Under the pieces are notes generated by a model. The model was given only the letters and a program-made list of their open reading frames with translations. It searched no databases and had not been told where the DNA came from. DNA of 64,000 nucleotides. Source: Drechmeria coniospora (lineage: Eukaryota; Ascomycota; Sordariomycetes; Hypocreales; Ophiocordycipitaceae). Location of the stretch: NCBI RefSeq assembly GCF_001625195.1, contig NC_054389.1, forward strand, positions 4,832,520-4,896,519, given 5' to 3'. This document shows, piece by piece, positions 11,871-22,355 of the stretch. The number at the start of each line of letters is the position of its first letter. Within the stretch, counting starts at the first letter, position 1. The position numbers and the translations under genes are program-made.

Positions 11871-14800
11871 GGTTGCGGAGGAAGGATGGCGACAGGAAAA
11901 TCGTGGTCGCAAGCAAGGCGTCGGTGTGGACCAACGAGGAGTCCGACGAATGTCTTGTCGTGCGTTGTTCGGCCACGGCAGAGGGGGAGATGCGGCCGTT
12001 CCGGCGTCGAGACGAGGCAGGGCCGAGGAGACAGGTGGGCAGTGAGGCGAATATCAAGTTGGGGCGTAATTAGCCGAACAGCGTTGGCAGATGGCTGTAG
12101 GTAGGTCTGTCGGTGACAAGGGTACTTTCAACTGCGCGTCCAGTCGAGGGACATGACATACGGGGCGGGAGGCAGGGAGAGCATGGTGGTGTGACGAATG
12201 GTGAAAGACGTGCCGTCGTTGGCGTTGATGGCGGCACCTTCTACCGACGATTCCAACGTGCCGTGCCGGTGGCGGGCGTGGTCTCTGGACCGGTCGCGTG
12301 CCCTCGAAGCCGTTCTCGTCCTTTCACAGGCGTCGTGGACAACCGGTGAGCAAGGGTCGATGACGAGAACCAGCGTCACACACGGCCGTACCCAGCAACA
12401 AAGGCTGCTGCGACGTTGGTGGATGGAGCGGGCGATGATCGGTCCTGGGTGTAGCTTGGAACGCCCTTTGTCGTGGTCCTGGTCTGGCCAGCGTCACAGG
12501 GAGGGGATCTGCTTCGGTCGATGAGTCTGATGGTCGGACGAGATGGATGGTCGGACGATGACCTGCGGCTGTCGGTTCTTGGCCAGCCGACGTCGGACAG
12601 TGCTGTCCGTGATTGTTCCGCTCGGCGAGACGGCCGATGGGCTCCGGCGGTCGAATGGTTGAAGTTTCGAGTCCAAGGGCGCGCTCCGCTGCTGGGTCGT
12701 GTCGCCTTGAGAGCTGGCCGGTCGGTTGCAATCAGGGGACGCGCGTAGATCTGGCTTCCGCCGTCGAAGCTTGCCGTCGCCTCTGCCGTCGTCGCGCCAG
12801 ACGGTCGGAAAGACGAGGTGAGGAGAGGCAAGGGAAGTGTAGAGAATGGACGACGACGAAGGGCACCTGACCGTTCCCTGGCAGGACGGAGGCCGATGCT
12901 TCCGCCGAGAAGGGAAATCAGACAATTGGATTGCTGTTGGAAGAACCACAAACCGTATGAACCGGCGCGGGGAGGAGGGGGGGGGTGCGTAGTCGCTTGG
13001 GTGGGACAACTGGACTGAAGGCGAACGCCACCTTCCTCAACGAGAGCGTGAGTTGACGGCAAGAGAAGATTTGTTTGTTTCGAGTCTCGACCCACGATGG
13101 CGCGGCGCCTCGCGAGGTGCTACTCATTTGGGCATGGCGCACGAGGGTGCTCTAGACTTGTTATGGAAGCGGATACCTCTTTCCAGGCCGCTGGGAGTGC
13201 TTACCGGTACGTACTAGCACTACTGATGATCCCAATTGGGGATTAGATGCATTATTATTTGGAAAACGGAGAGCAGTAAGTATTAATACTGCAAGTACGG
13301 AGCAAGCACTCCGTACCCCGTTCTTTTAATTTAAAGCAGATTGCGAACGAATGAATTCGTGGAGACCACTTGTTAGACGTCGGGTTTACTTACATTAAGC
13401 GCTGACACTGGCCCAGTGCAGTACGCGCAACTCGAAGGTGTGTATCAACACATTACGAGGTGCTCCGTGCAGTCAAATGTTTTCTTGCTGCACTCTGTAC
13501 TCCGTACCTGCTGCGTTTTTCTGCACGAGTGCTACTATACTGCACGCTTACATGTACAACTAGACACCGCAGTGTAAGTACAGCATACCTACTTGCATGT
13601 ATAGGTAAGTATAAGTATGTTCATGTACAGTACTGATAAGTACCTAAGTACTACGTACGCCGTACTCCGTACATGCAAGGAAGTATGCACACGTACGGAG
13701 TACTGCACAGGTAGCTTTTAATCCATGTACATGTAAGTACTCCGTAAGTACTTTAAGTAAGTACTTACACCTACTTACAGTGCTGTACACACACTTACAG
13801 TCCTGTACTTACATTACAGTACTTGCTGTAGTACTCCGTACACAAATGACAATTGCTTTCACCTGCAAGTACAACTACAGTCCTCCATACACTACGGAGT
13901 AAGTAAGTACAGTACTTGTACACGTAGTTGTAATTACATGCAGTACTTTGGTGCTTGCCTTGTCCCCAAGTACGCCGTACTCACCAACGCGTTTCTTGCC
14001 GCGTCGCAGTACAGTACAATACCTACTTAATAGGTATGTACCAGTACCTAGTAGGTACAGCACTCGGTATGTGCAAGTAAGTACTTGCAACCAAGTACTC
14101 CGTACTCCGTATATGCACCCCCGTTATCGCCAGGGCCATACATGCGTACGAGTTCATCCCTACAAGTAATACGGACTTGATTTAAAGAATTCATCAGCTG
14201 CACCATCATGTCCCTACAAATACTTGCTCGTACAAGTAAGTATACAAGTATGACGAACCATTTTTTCTAGTACAGTGAACGGAGCGCTCCGTACGTCCTT
14301 GTATGAGTACTAACGTACGGAGTACATGGGTGGAGGTATGAGCGTTGAAGCGTCATTCAGCCGCAGCCTGCAACCGAGCCGATTGCACTGACCGAGGGTG
14401 TCCTTCGGTGGCCCAGTGCAACCCCATCACCGGCTGTGCGACGATGCATTCCGATTCCCGCTCGGGGCGGTACGCAAGGGTCCGTTGCCGAATCGGATGC
14501 TCTTCCTACCGCAGTGCAACCACGTAATTGTGCGGAGCCGGAGTGCATGTGCAAGTGCAGGTACAGCTGGTTCAACTACTCGTATGCGTAGATACCTCTC
14601 TCCATGTGCGGATCACATACATGTACACGTTCGCTCCCATACAAGTGCATCCACAGTCCGTCAGCACGTGGATGGAGCCTCATGACGCAAAAGCGCGGCG
14701 CGGGCATGCGAGCAGCGATCCATCGTACTCTCCGCTGTTCTGAGCGAGCATGGCGAAACTGACGAGCCATGGACGCCGTGAGCCTTGTTGGCAAGGCTAC

Positions 14801-15132
14801 CCAGCACACACAGGCATACGGACCGGCATCGTAGGCCATGTCGACGAGTGGGCGCACAGTGAGTCAGCAGAGGGCCTACACTACGCGTGCACTCGGAGGG
14901 AATGTGGCCAGGCGACGGTTTGTACTGGCCATAGTAGGCATCGCATTCATGCGCGTTGGGAATACAGATACGCCTCGTGAAGGGAACCACGAGGCACGGA
15001 ACACAGCAAGTGAAAATCGACAAACTACTGCAAGCCTTGCGTGTGCTACAGCGTCCGACACGGCCGACCTCGGCCGCATGCATGCTTCATTCCGTCCAGG
15101 GGTCGTAGCAGACGCACTTGCTAGAGACTGGC
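11871..15132. other. Gene-poor region: TRK promoter/leader, then GTAC-word-rich DNA
   Basis: About 11871-13140 is GC-rich and is probably the leader and promoter of the TRK gene. The long minus-strand open frame at 12376-13095 is low-complexity and resembles nothing I know. From about 13190 to 14340 the DNA is saturated with GTAC-centred words, for example TACTCCGTAC at 13509, 13665 and 14096. From about 14500 onward it is the left part of a duplicated segment described separately. Confidence 0.55.
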
Positions 15133-15515
15133 TTAGCACATTATACTGTCCCATCTGGGGGGGGGGGGCGGATTCACGTACGGTCCGTGGGTTACTTCGC
15201 TCCATAGATGACCCCATCCTCGAAATTCACACCTTCCTTGCTTGATCGGAGCCTTGCCGAAGGAGCAAAACTTGCACTGGTTTCTTCCCGTCAGAGGCTG
15301 TACTGGCCTGTCATGTAGCGTGCACTTACCACGTCCTCACATGGTGCGTCTCCTGAGGTACATCGCCTCGGGACGTCGATGTTCTTTTGACACCACTCTA
15401 CCGGGTCCCCGTTATCGGGTGCGTCAGAACGAGGCGGGCCTCCTCCAAAAATATATTCGGCGGACGCCGAGATGACGAAGAGCGCAGCGACAGCGGAGAT
15501 TTGCGTGAACTTCAT
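15133..15515 (-). CDS. Small secreted cysteine-rich protein, copy A
   Basis: Predicted secreted protein of 109 aa from two exons, 15515-15330 and 15276-15133. The intron (15329-15277, GTAAGT...CCAG, phase 0) is at exactly the position used in the paralogue at 17577-17916. Residues 1-19 (MKFTQISAVAALFVISASA) are a signal peptide. The mature part has six cysteines with spacing C-x9-C-x6-C-x3-C-x2-C-x11-C, including WCQKNIDVPRRC, CEDV then CKFCSFGKAPIKQGRC. A 12-C run encodes prolines near the C-terminus (NPPPPPRWDSIMC), so the last 15 residues depend on homopolymer length. The family is unknown to me. Size, secretion signal, cysteines and the repeat-rich setting would fit an effector or antimicrobial-type protein, but that is inference. 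A TATAAATA box lies at 15618-15625. Confidence 0.7.
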
Positions 15516-15597
15516 TGTATTGGATTTGTGTAAGTTGAATGCTGAAGAGACGTAGCGTTGAAGAATGGAGATGTTGATGATGTTACCAATTGCATCT

Positions 15598-15625
15598 CTC
15601 GGGTCGAGCTGGGGATTTATTTATA
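15598..15625 (-). promoter_or_regulatory. TATA box and 13-bp box shared by the secreted-protein pair
   Basis: Reading toward the gene, TATAAATA (15625-15618) is followed by AGCTCGACCCGAG (15610-15598), 83 bp before the ATG. The same arrangement stands upstream of the paralogue (18060-18053 and 18049-18037) although the surrounding leader has diverged, suggesting the core promoter is under constraint. Confidence 0.55.
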
Positions 15626-15660
15626 TGACAATAGGCCTTGTCGGAGAAGCCATATCCGCG

Positions 15661-15710
15661 CTCGTGAATACTCGGGCGTAGTCGTGCATAATCGTGCATA
15701 GTCGTGCATA
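15661..15710. repeat. 10-bp phased repeat (about 5 copies) upstream of copy A
   Basis: Consecutive decamers CTCGTGAATA, CTCGGGCGTA, GTCGTGCATA, ATCGTGCATA and GTCGTGCATA lie 36-92 bp upstream of the TATA box of the secreted-protein gene. A 10-bp period puts each copy on the same DNA face. Only degenerate traces (ACTCGTG, ACTCGTA near 18093-18110) remain upstream of copy B. Confidence 0.6.
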
Positions 15711-15890
15711 GTCTACTGACTCGAATAATTTGCCGGGTTCCCCAGATTGGCATGAGTTTACTGCAGAGTAAGTGTGAAAATATAGCCAAGTTTAGAAGGA
15801 ATAATTTTGGCGAGTCAACGTTGGTTGCTGTCGTGCTTTCGGATCGCCTACGACGATGGTGCGACAGTCTGCGGGCTGGTCCTTACCACA

Positions 15891-16620
15891 GGTGCACGTA
15901 CACGAGTAGTTGTACATGTAAGTACGTACTTGTTCGCCCCAGTGAAGGGTACTTGTACTTGAATAATATTTGTACATGTAATTACTGTAGGTATCATGCA
16001 CTAAGTACTCGGTATTTACGCCTACTTACTCCGTACACCTACATGTACGTCTGAGTATCAGTACTTGTGCTGTAGTTACATGTAGGTGTACTGTAATACT
16101 CCGTACTCCGTACATGTCCTAGAAATTGTACATTATGGCTTTTGAAACTACATGTAATGGTACTCAAGGAACGAACGACTGCTACAGGCCGAGGTAGGCA
16201 CTGCTGTACACGTAATGTCCGCATTGCTTTTCAAGCATTGGTAATTACCCCTACCCTCATTACAATAAGGAAAGATTGGCTGCCCAGCTTGATACTGGAC
16301 GCGATATTGTAAGTAATACTTGTACTTGTAAGGAGTACTTGTGCTTGTATTAAGTACTTGCGCATGTACACCAAGGTGTAGAAGAACATACTTGCAGTAC
16401 TCCGTACGTTGCAAGTACTTACGTACTAGGTACTTAGTTCCTCCGCATAAGTACTTAAGTACTTACTTACTTACAGTACATGCGCAAGTACTGTAAGTAC
16501 AAGCCGAATACGGAGTGCGGAGTAAACACATCAGGTAGGTATGGAGTACTCTGGACGTACGGAGTACTTACGGAGTATTACTTACAGTATAATACTACGT
16601 ACTAATTTATCTGTGCCAAC
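15891..16620. repeat. GTAC-word-dense spacer between the duplicated segments
   Basis: The region is packed with GTAC-centred words (TACTCCGTAC, AAGTACTTA, TACATGTA), for example CTCCGTACTCCGTACATG near 16099 and AAGTACTTAAGTACTTACTTACTTACAG near 16450. No gene is visible here or in the following 400 bp. Confidence 0.6.
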
Positions 16621-17576
16621 TCGTCGCCTTCTATGCTCCGCACTACACGACGGGGTACTCCATCACTGCAGGATTCGCGCTTCAGAACGCTGCATTGCGC
16701 GCACTGGACATTCCGGCTGATCGTCAATGGCGAGAGATAGTATAATAACGGCACAGGGTGCCGCTAGATCAAGACCATCACATTATGCAAGCAGGTTGTT
16801 GTTGGATTGTACAAGGAACTACAGCATTACGTAACATTATCGCATAGTGTCTTGTACATTTATATGCATGTCTTAATCTGTGACTTCGCACCAACGAAGC
16901 AGAATGCAGCGGAGCTGAATGCATACACCAAGAGTCGGCTGTCCTGCCGGCGCAAACTCTGGACCTGAATGGGACGCTGGCTGACTCAGGTGCCATTTCA
17001 AGCTAAAAGTAATAATGCTGGTGCCAGCTGCCAAACCGGATGCTGCTCCTACTACATCACTCCATCGCTATTTGTGCTTTGCACTCCCCCATGTCATCGA
17101 CTCCTCGCACATGTATTCACGCGTTGTCCGTACATGGATGGAGTCTCACGATGCAAAAAGGTAACGCAGGCTATGCTGGCAGCAATCATTTGCACAAAGA
17201 CCGTGTTTCTATTGTTCCGAGCTAGTATTGTGAAATTGACCAGCGGTGGACGACATATCTGTAAGGCTTCCCAACGCATACATGGAATACGGCCGGCGAT
17301 ATCCTTGAGCGAATGTATTGTAAATCTGCAGATGACATATACCGTGTACGGAGAATTTCGGGAAGCGATAATGAGTAATAGGCATTTACATGTGTACTAT
17401 TATGCCGGCCGATGTTGGTCCCATTTAGTTGGTATTCATAGCATCAAGATCATCTGCTACGTGTTCGCCGTGCAAATTATGCCACACAAGCCGGTTCGGG
17501 TTCGGTCCCGAGCGGCAGACGCACTTACTAGAGGCACGCTTAGTAAACAATGCTGTTCAATCTCGGCCGGTTTTAC

Positions 17577-17916
17577 TTACTGTCCCTGGAAAAAATCTGC
17601 GAACAATCCTCGCCAATCGCACTTTCCTTGCTTAATTGGTTCCTTTCCGTCAGAGCAAGCCTTGCACTAGTTCCATACTGTCAGAGGCTATACTTCGTCA
17701 TATGATATTACGCCTACTTACAACATCCTCGCATGAGCTGGTTCTCCCAGATTCGCATCGGCCAGGGACGTCGATATTATCTTTACACCACTGCTGTGCG
17801 TCCACATTCGCAGGTGGCTGAGTGGGAGGCGGATCAGAGTCATGATGCCAACCGAGCGCAGGAGTAACCGAGACGATACAGAGCGCAACAAGACTGGAGA
17901 TTTGCGTGGCCTTCAT
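17577..17916 (-). CDS. Small secreted cysteine-rich protein, copy B
   Basis: Predicted secreted protein of 94 aa, paralogue of the gene at 15133-15515. Exons are 17916-17722 and 17666-17577. The intron (17721-17667, GTAAGT...CTAG) is phase 0 and at the homologous position. The signal peptide is about residues 1-22 (MKATQISSLVALCIVSVTPA onward). Six mature cysteines follow, C-x9-C-x7-C-x3-C-x2-C-x11-C, in WCKDNIDVPGRC, SCEDV, CKACSDGKEPIKQGKC. Without the intron the frame ends at RRNII, but splicing restores the shared C-terminal block GKxPIKQGxCxxRG, which supports the model. It stops earlier than copy A and lacks the proline tail. Function unknown. Both copies point the same way and lie about 2.1 kb apart. 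Confidence 0.7.
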
Positions 17917-18036
17917 TGTGTCGGAGTTTAAGCTTCTTAAGATTGGAGATAAAAGAGTGTAAGAATGGAGCTGTTACTTGTTGTTGATGTGTGGTTGATG
18001 TGTGGTGTGGTTGTGTTGTTGTTCAAAGTGATATTC

Positions 18037-18060
18037 CTCGGGTCGAGCTCGATATTTATA
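18037..18060 (-). promoter_or_regulatory. TATA box and 13-bp box of copy B
   Basis: TATAAATA at 18060-18053 is followed by AGCTCGACCCGAG at 18049-18037, 121 bp before the ATG at 17916. The 13-mer is identical to that of copy A. Confidence 0.55.
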
Positions 18061-18340
18061 TAGCAATGGACCTGTGGGAGAACCTGTATCCATACTCGTG
18101 CTGACTCGTACGAAATAGTGTACTAAAGTCTTAGTCGTTACTCGTCATGTTGCAGGAGTTTACGCAGCACTGTGTGTGCAATGCGAGAATAGTTGCAAAT
18201 AGGAATTTGGATGACTATATTTAGTTAGTATGAAGCATTTTGGCGAGTCATCTTGGCCGATGTCTCGAGTAAAGATCGGCTATAACTTCCAGTGCGGAGC
18301 GCGGGGTAACGGTGGCATCGCCAGTGTGGGTCGTCCTGTT

Positions 18341-19424
18341 TGTGTGTTACATATCCGTACGGAGTTACTTGTAGTAATAATTAATACATGTGCTTGCAAG
18401 TACTTACTGTACTTGCAGTAATTACGTGCCAGGATGTCGCGCCAACGTGCCTGTAACGGGGTTAAAGTCCGGGTATTTAGTTACGCAGCGGTATCCACTT
18501 TCCGGACTATTTAAGCGGGCGCTAGAGCGGACACCTACTACCTGTTGCAGCTGAGTATTACGGTACTTACAGTACGCACAAGTACTGTACAGCACTCCGC
18601 ACAACGTTTTGCAAGCACTGTAATGAAGCTCAGCTACGGAGTACATGCGCTATACTGTACTATAGTCAGTAACCATGAAACGAACGATGCCCCTAGTACT
18701 GGCTGGCAGTCTCCGCACTTTACACTTGTAATATCTTTATCGCACCCCGAGTGCCTACCGTTGTTGGCAATAAGGAGAGTAACTTGCAATGTGATAATAC
18801 TGATACCCCGGTACATCTACACTCATTTCCCCGTATTTTACGGAGGACTCCGCGCAGAGTATTGCTACTCGAGTGCTCGTACTTGCTTCAGAACACTGTA
18901 TTCCTCGTATTTCCTACGCGCGCATGTCATAGTGAAATCCGGCTCCTCATACATAGCTAGCGGAACCCCCCTTAAAACACCAAAATTATTGCCATGTTGC
19001 CACCAAAGGGAAGAGGTGTATCAAACTGAACGAACGACCGTTCATCGCATACCGCCATCGCAAGCCTGGCCATGGTCAGAACTACTGCTCGTCACGAGTT
19101 AATCCATCCCAGGGAAGCCTGCTGCCACGATGCATGGCGTCCTCTCTCGCGAAAGGTGGGTTGATCGATTGCATGCATATGGGCAAGAATTGCATGGATA
19201 CGTGCACAACACACGTGTGACATTGCGCAGAATGAATCACCCTTCATCTTGAACGTAGCAATCCAATCTCTGCGTGCACCCGTACGACTTGTGTGCCCGG
19301 TTTCGCCCACAATGTACATGCGCGCCTACGGCCTACTCCGACCGACAGGCGTTGGCTCGAGACCTTGCCGATGCTAACCTGCCTTGCCTGCCTTGCCTGC
19401 CCTCCCTCCCTATCCTCCATCCTT
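18341..19424. other. Gene-free region before the XPB gene
   Basis: GTAC-type words dominate about 18355-18660. The remainder up to 19424 shows no supportable gene. The last part, with short tandem CCTGCCTTG units at 19379-19400, is presumably the 3' side of the XPB gene. Confidence 0.5.
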
Positions 19425-21923
19425 CTAGTTTGCCGCCGCCCGCCTCGCGTTCTCCCGGCTTATCTTCTTGAAGAATGCGCTGCTGTCCTTGCCGTTCTTG
19501 TTCTTCTTCAGCCCTTGGTTGACCCGCTTGTTCTGCTCGATGTAGGCCATGTCCTGGCCCCCGCTCAGCTCGCCCAGCGTTCCGGCCGTGCGCCGGACCG
19601 TGCCCTTCTTCTTCTTCTTGCGTCCCATGGTGCCGCTGTGGAACAGGTCGTCAATGTCCTCGTCCTCCATCGTCTCGTTCTCCACCAGCACCTTCTGCAG
19701 CAGCTCCCGCCTCTCCGTCGCCGACGCGAACGCGAGGCCCGGCGTCTTCTCGATGTTGGCGAGCTGCGTGATCACCTTGAACGCGTACCCCTGGTCGACG
19801 AGGAAGGCCTGGCGCTTGGAGGAGAAATACATCTCCTGCGTGTCCTTTGACACGAGCGAGTAGAAGAAGGCGTTGAAGCCCTCGTCGTTTCGCCGCTTGG
19901 CTCGCAGGATCCGCCCCAGCCGCTGCGCCTCCTGACGCCGCGAACCGTAGTGCGACGATATTTGGATGAGGCACGTCGCCTCCGGCAGGTCGAGCGACGT
20001 GTCGCCAATCTTGGACAGGAACAGCGTGTTGACCTGCGGGTTGTGCTGGAAGTTCTCCAGCACCTGCAGCCGCTCCGCCTGGCCCGTGTTGCCGTAGATG
20101 AAGGCCTTGCCGAGCTTCAGCGCGTACGCCTTCAGCGCGTACACGTTGTCCGAGAAGACGATGATCTTGTCGCCCCTCGACTCGTGGTAGTTGATCAGGT
20201 ACTGGCACGCCTGGAACTTGCGCGGGTTCATGATGTACAGCAGGTTCTTTTTGCGCGACGGCGCGCGCAGGTACTCGTCGTAAAACTCGGTCGGCATCGG
20301 GCACCAGACCTCGGCGCACTGCACCCTCGCGATGTGTCCCTGCTTCGAAAGCTCCATCCAGTTCGCCTCGAAGAGTTTCGGCCCGATCAGAAAGTTCAGG
20401 TCCGAAATCTTGTCGTCCTCTCGGAGCAGCGTCGCCGTGAGGCCGAGCTTCGAGTGCGTCTTGATCGACGACGTGACCTTGCGGAAGATGTTGGCCGGCA
20501 CGACGTGAACCTCGTCGAGCAGCATGAGGCCCCATTCCCGGCCGGTGAGAAACTTCATCATCTTGTCGGCGTCGTACGACCGAGCCCTTGACTGCGTCAC
20601 CATCGAGTACGTCGTGACGATGATGCCCGTGCTTCCGGTGAAGACGGACCCCTTAGAGTCCGACGTGAAGGCGACGATGTCGTCCGGGTTGATGTTGGAC
20701 CACTTGAGGAACTCCTGCCTCCACTGGACCACCGACATGGAGCTGGTGCACAGCACGATGACGCCCTTCTTGATCGTGCAGGCTGCTGTGATGCCGACCA
20801 GTGTCTTTCCGGCCCCGCACGGCAGGACGATCAGCCCGCTCTTGGCTCGTCCGTTGCCGAACATCTTGCTCAGGCTCTTCTCCTGGTACGGTCTGATCTG
20901 CGTGCCGGGTTTGAGGTCGATTTCGAGGCTCGCGTTGGCCTCGTCCCTACGGAAGTCGTACTCCTCCAGGACGGGATACCCGAGGTTGAGGCATTCCTTT
21001 TGCACCGTCTCGACGTCCTTGTCTGCGATTTCGAACGAGTGAGTCACGTCCTGATCTTCGTCGTCATCCTCCTCGTTGACGTTGATGAGCAGCTCCTCGC
21101 CGTCGGGAGCCGGGGCGCCGTTGCTTCCCTGTTCCGCACTCGACGCCTGCAAGTCGGTGGCCTGCTTGACGCCCGCCGCATTCTTCGTCCCTGGGATGAC
21201 GAGTCCGCCCAGCTTGGGGGCCGCCGACGTCGTGATCTCCTCCGTCCCCTGCACGCGAAGCGGGCCAATCTTGGGGTTCTTCAGCAGCATCTGCAGCATG
21301 TTGGGATCCGGACTCTCGACGTAGTACTTTGTGTTCTTCAGCACCAGCTTCACCTTGCCGTAGCTCTGCGTGCAGCTGTTGATGAAGTCTCTGATCTCGT
21401 CGGGAAGCGGCGTCTTGAGGAAGCGCTCGAGCGTGTTGATGATGTCACCGGGCGAGAGGCCGACGGAAACGGCCGCGTAGAGGCTGTGCGTCGTGAGGGC
21501 GTACTCGTGCATAAACGTCGGCCGCGAAAGGGGTTCGGCAATGGTGATGAGGAAATCCTGCGCCTGTTCCGCCAGCGGGTTGAAGCTCTCCAGAATGATC
21601 CTCCCCTTTTGCGGATCGATCCACAGCGGCCGGTTGGGGTGGTCCTTTTTGAGATCGAGGTACGAAAAGTCATTGTTCCCGAAGATGTGCGGCAGCGGTT
21701 CCCGAATGACATGCTTTTTCTGGTATCTATCAAGCGAGAATTGGTCTATATTCTTGTCGATGTCCCGCTCGAGCACTTCGTCAACGGGGGCGTCATCGAC
21801 CTCGAGCTCGTCGCTACTATCGAGGCTTCGAGGTGTCGCCGCTCCCGGTGTCGACACGCGCGAGGACCTCCCTGCCTTTGATCCTCCTTTGGGAGGGGCC
21901 AAGGCCTTTCTTTTCGGAGGCAT
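19425..21923 (-). CDS. SSL2: DNA repair/transcription helicase XPB (TFIIH subunit Ssl2/Rad25)
   Basis: 3'-5' DNA translocase of TFIIH that opens promoters and acts in nucleotide excision repair, in the nucleus. Single exon, 832 aa, close to yeast Ssl2 (843 aa). The N-terminal domain contains [19 protein letters not shown] and [21 protein letters not shown]. The helicase core shows [15 protein letters not shown] (Walker A, about residues 352-366), [10 protein letters not shown] (DEVH box, about 470), [12 protein letters not shown] (motif III), then the second RecA lobe with [28 protein letters not shown] and [10 protein letters not shown] (motif VI). The lysine-rich C-terminus ends in ENARRAAAN. 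It diverges from a CHY zinc-finger gene with 432 bp between start codons. Confidence 0.96.
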   Translation of the reverse strand: MPPKRKALAPPKGGSKAGRSSRVSTPGAATPRSLDSSDELEVDDAPVDEVLERDIDKNIDQFSLDRYQKKHVIREPLPHIFGNNDFSYLDLKKDHPNRPLWIDPQKGRIILESFNPLAEQAQDFLITIAEPLSRPTFMHEYALTTHSLYAAVSVGLSPGDIINTLERFLKTPLPDEIRDFINSCTQSYGKVKLVLKNTKYYVESPDPNMLQMLLKNPKIGPLRVQGTEEITTSAAPKLGGLVIPGTKNAAGVKQATDLQASSAEQGSNGAPAPDGEELLINVNEEDDDEDQDVTHSFEIADKDVETVQKECLNLGYPVLEEYDFRRDEANASLEIDLKPGTQIRPYQEKSLSKMFGNGRAKSGLIVLPCGAGKTLVGITAACTIKKGVIVLCTSSMSVVQWRQEFLKWSNINPDDIVAFTSDSKGSVFTGSTGIIVTTYSMVTQSRARSYDADKMMKFLTGREWGLMLLDEVHVVPANIFRKVTSSIKTHSKLGLTATLLREDDKISDLNFLIGPKLFEANWMELSKQGHIARVQCAEVWCPMPTEFYDEYLRAPSRKKNLLYIMNPRKFQACQYLINYHESRGDKIIVFSDNVYALKAYALKLGKAFIYGNTGQAERLQVLENFQHNPQVNTLFLSKIGDTSLDLPEATCLIQISSHYGSRRQEAQRLGRILRAKRRNDEGFNAFFYSLVSKDTQEMYFSSKRQAFLVDQGYAFKVITQLANIEKTPGLAFASATERRELLQKVLVENETMEDEDIDDLFHSGTMGRKKKKKGTVRRTAGTLGELSGGQDMAYIEQNKRVNQGLKKNKNGKDSSAFFKKISRENARRAAAN

Positions 21924-22355
21924 CTCTCGAGATGGTCCCGGAAGAAGGCCAGGATGTAGGAACGAAGTGAACCTGGAAGCCTGAACACTGGGGACGACGG
22001 TCTAGTATTCGTGGTTGCCTATCTATTAGCTTAGCGCCAGTTTCACGTGGCCTGACTAATACGCCGACATTAACCACTACTTTCTGTACTGCGAAATACA
22101 GCAATAGCACTGCGCAGAGTACGGAGTACTCCGTAAGTACGCAGTAATTATCACTTGTATTATCACTAGGCGGGCTTGTTCCGTCCAGGCAGGCTAGACC
22201 CAAAGTGCCCCACCAACTGTTCCCGCGTATCGAGTGAGCCATCGCGAGCACCAAAAGCTCAACCTTCCAACGTCCGCGTTCAACATTGCTCTCCTTTCCC
22301 TACGTTTGTTTCTCATTGTTTCTCTCGGCCCAAAACGCTCAAAGATCAAAACGCA
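21924..22355. promoter_or_regulatory. Divergent promoter region of XPB and the CHY zinc-finger gene
   Basis: 432 bp shared by two divergent genes. It contains the perfect 16-bp palindrome TACGGAGTACTCCGTA at 22120-22135, one of the GTAC-type words scattered through the window. No further recognisable promoter element was found. Confidence 0.5.

Larger units (their letters stand above)
14500..15890. repeat. Duplicated segment, copy A (contains a small secreted-protein gene)
   Basis: This block is recognisably homologous, with many substitutions and small indels, to 17040-18340 in the same orientation. Matching landmarks are GTGGATGGAGCCTCATGACGC at 14668 versus CATGGATGGAGTCTCACGATG at 17131; the start of the secreted-protein gene; the 13-mer CTCGGGTCGAGCT at 15598 versus 18037; and TTTTGGCGAGTCA at about 15806 versus 18238. 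Outer ends are approximate because they fade into GTAC-word DNA on both sides. Confidence 0.7.
17040..18340. repeat. Duplicated segment, copy B
   Basis: Diverged direct repeat of 14500-15890. Compared with copy A it is more AT-rich, and several aligned differences are C-to-T or G-to-A (GAGCCTCATGACGC versus GAGTCTCACGATGC; GCGCGGGCATGC versus AACGCAGGCTATGC). That would fit past repeat-induced point mutation, or plain drift. The embedded gene has nevertheless kept its frame and splice sites. Confidence 0.65.

Noticed and set aside
12376..13095. Minus-strand open frame of 239 codons upstream of the TRK gene
   Set aside because: Low-complexity Ser/Arg/Pro text without domains, lying where the TRK leader and promoter should be. 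GC-rich DNA readily gives such frames.
16969..17670. Plus-strand open frame of 233 codons across the duplicated segment
   Set aside because: It is antisense to the secreted-protein gene, its composition is mixed, and no counterpart frame exists in copy A.
14500..18340. Idea that the duplicated segment is a transposon
   Set aside because: No terminal inverted or long terminal repeats and no transposase or reverse-transcriptase frame. It carries an ordinary gene with its promoter, so segmental duplication is simpler.
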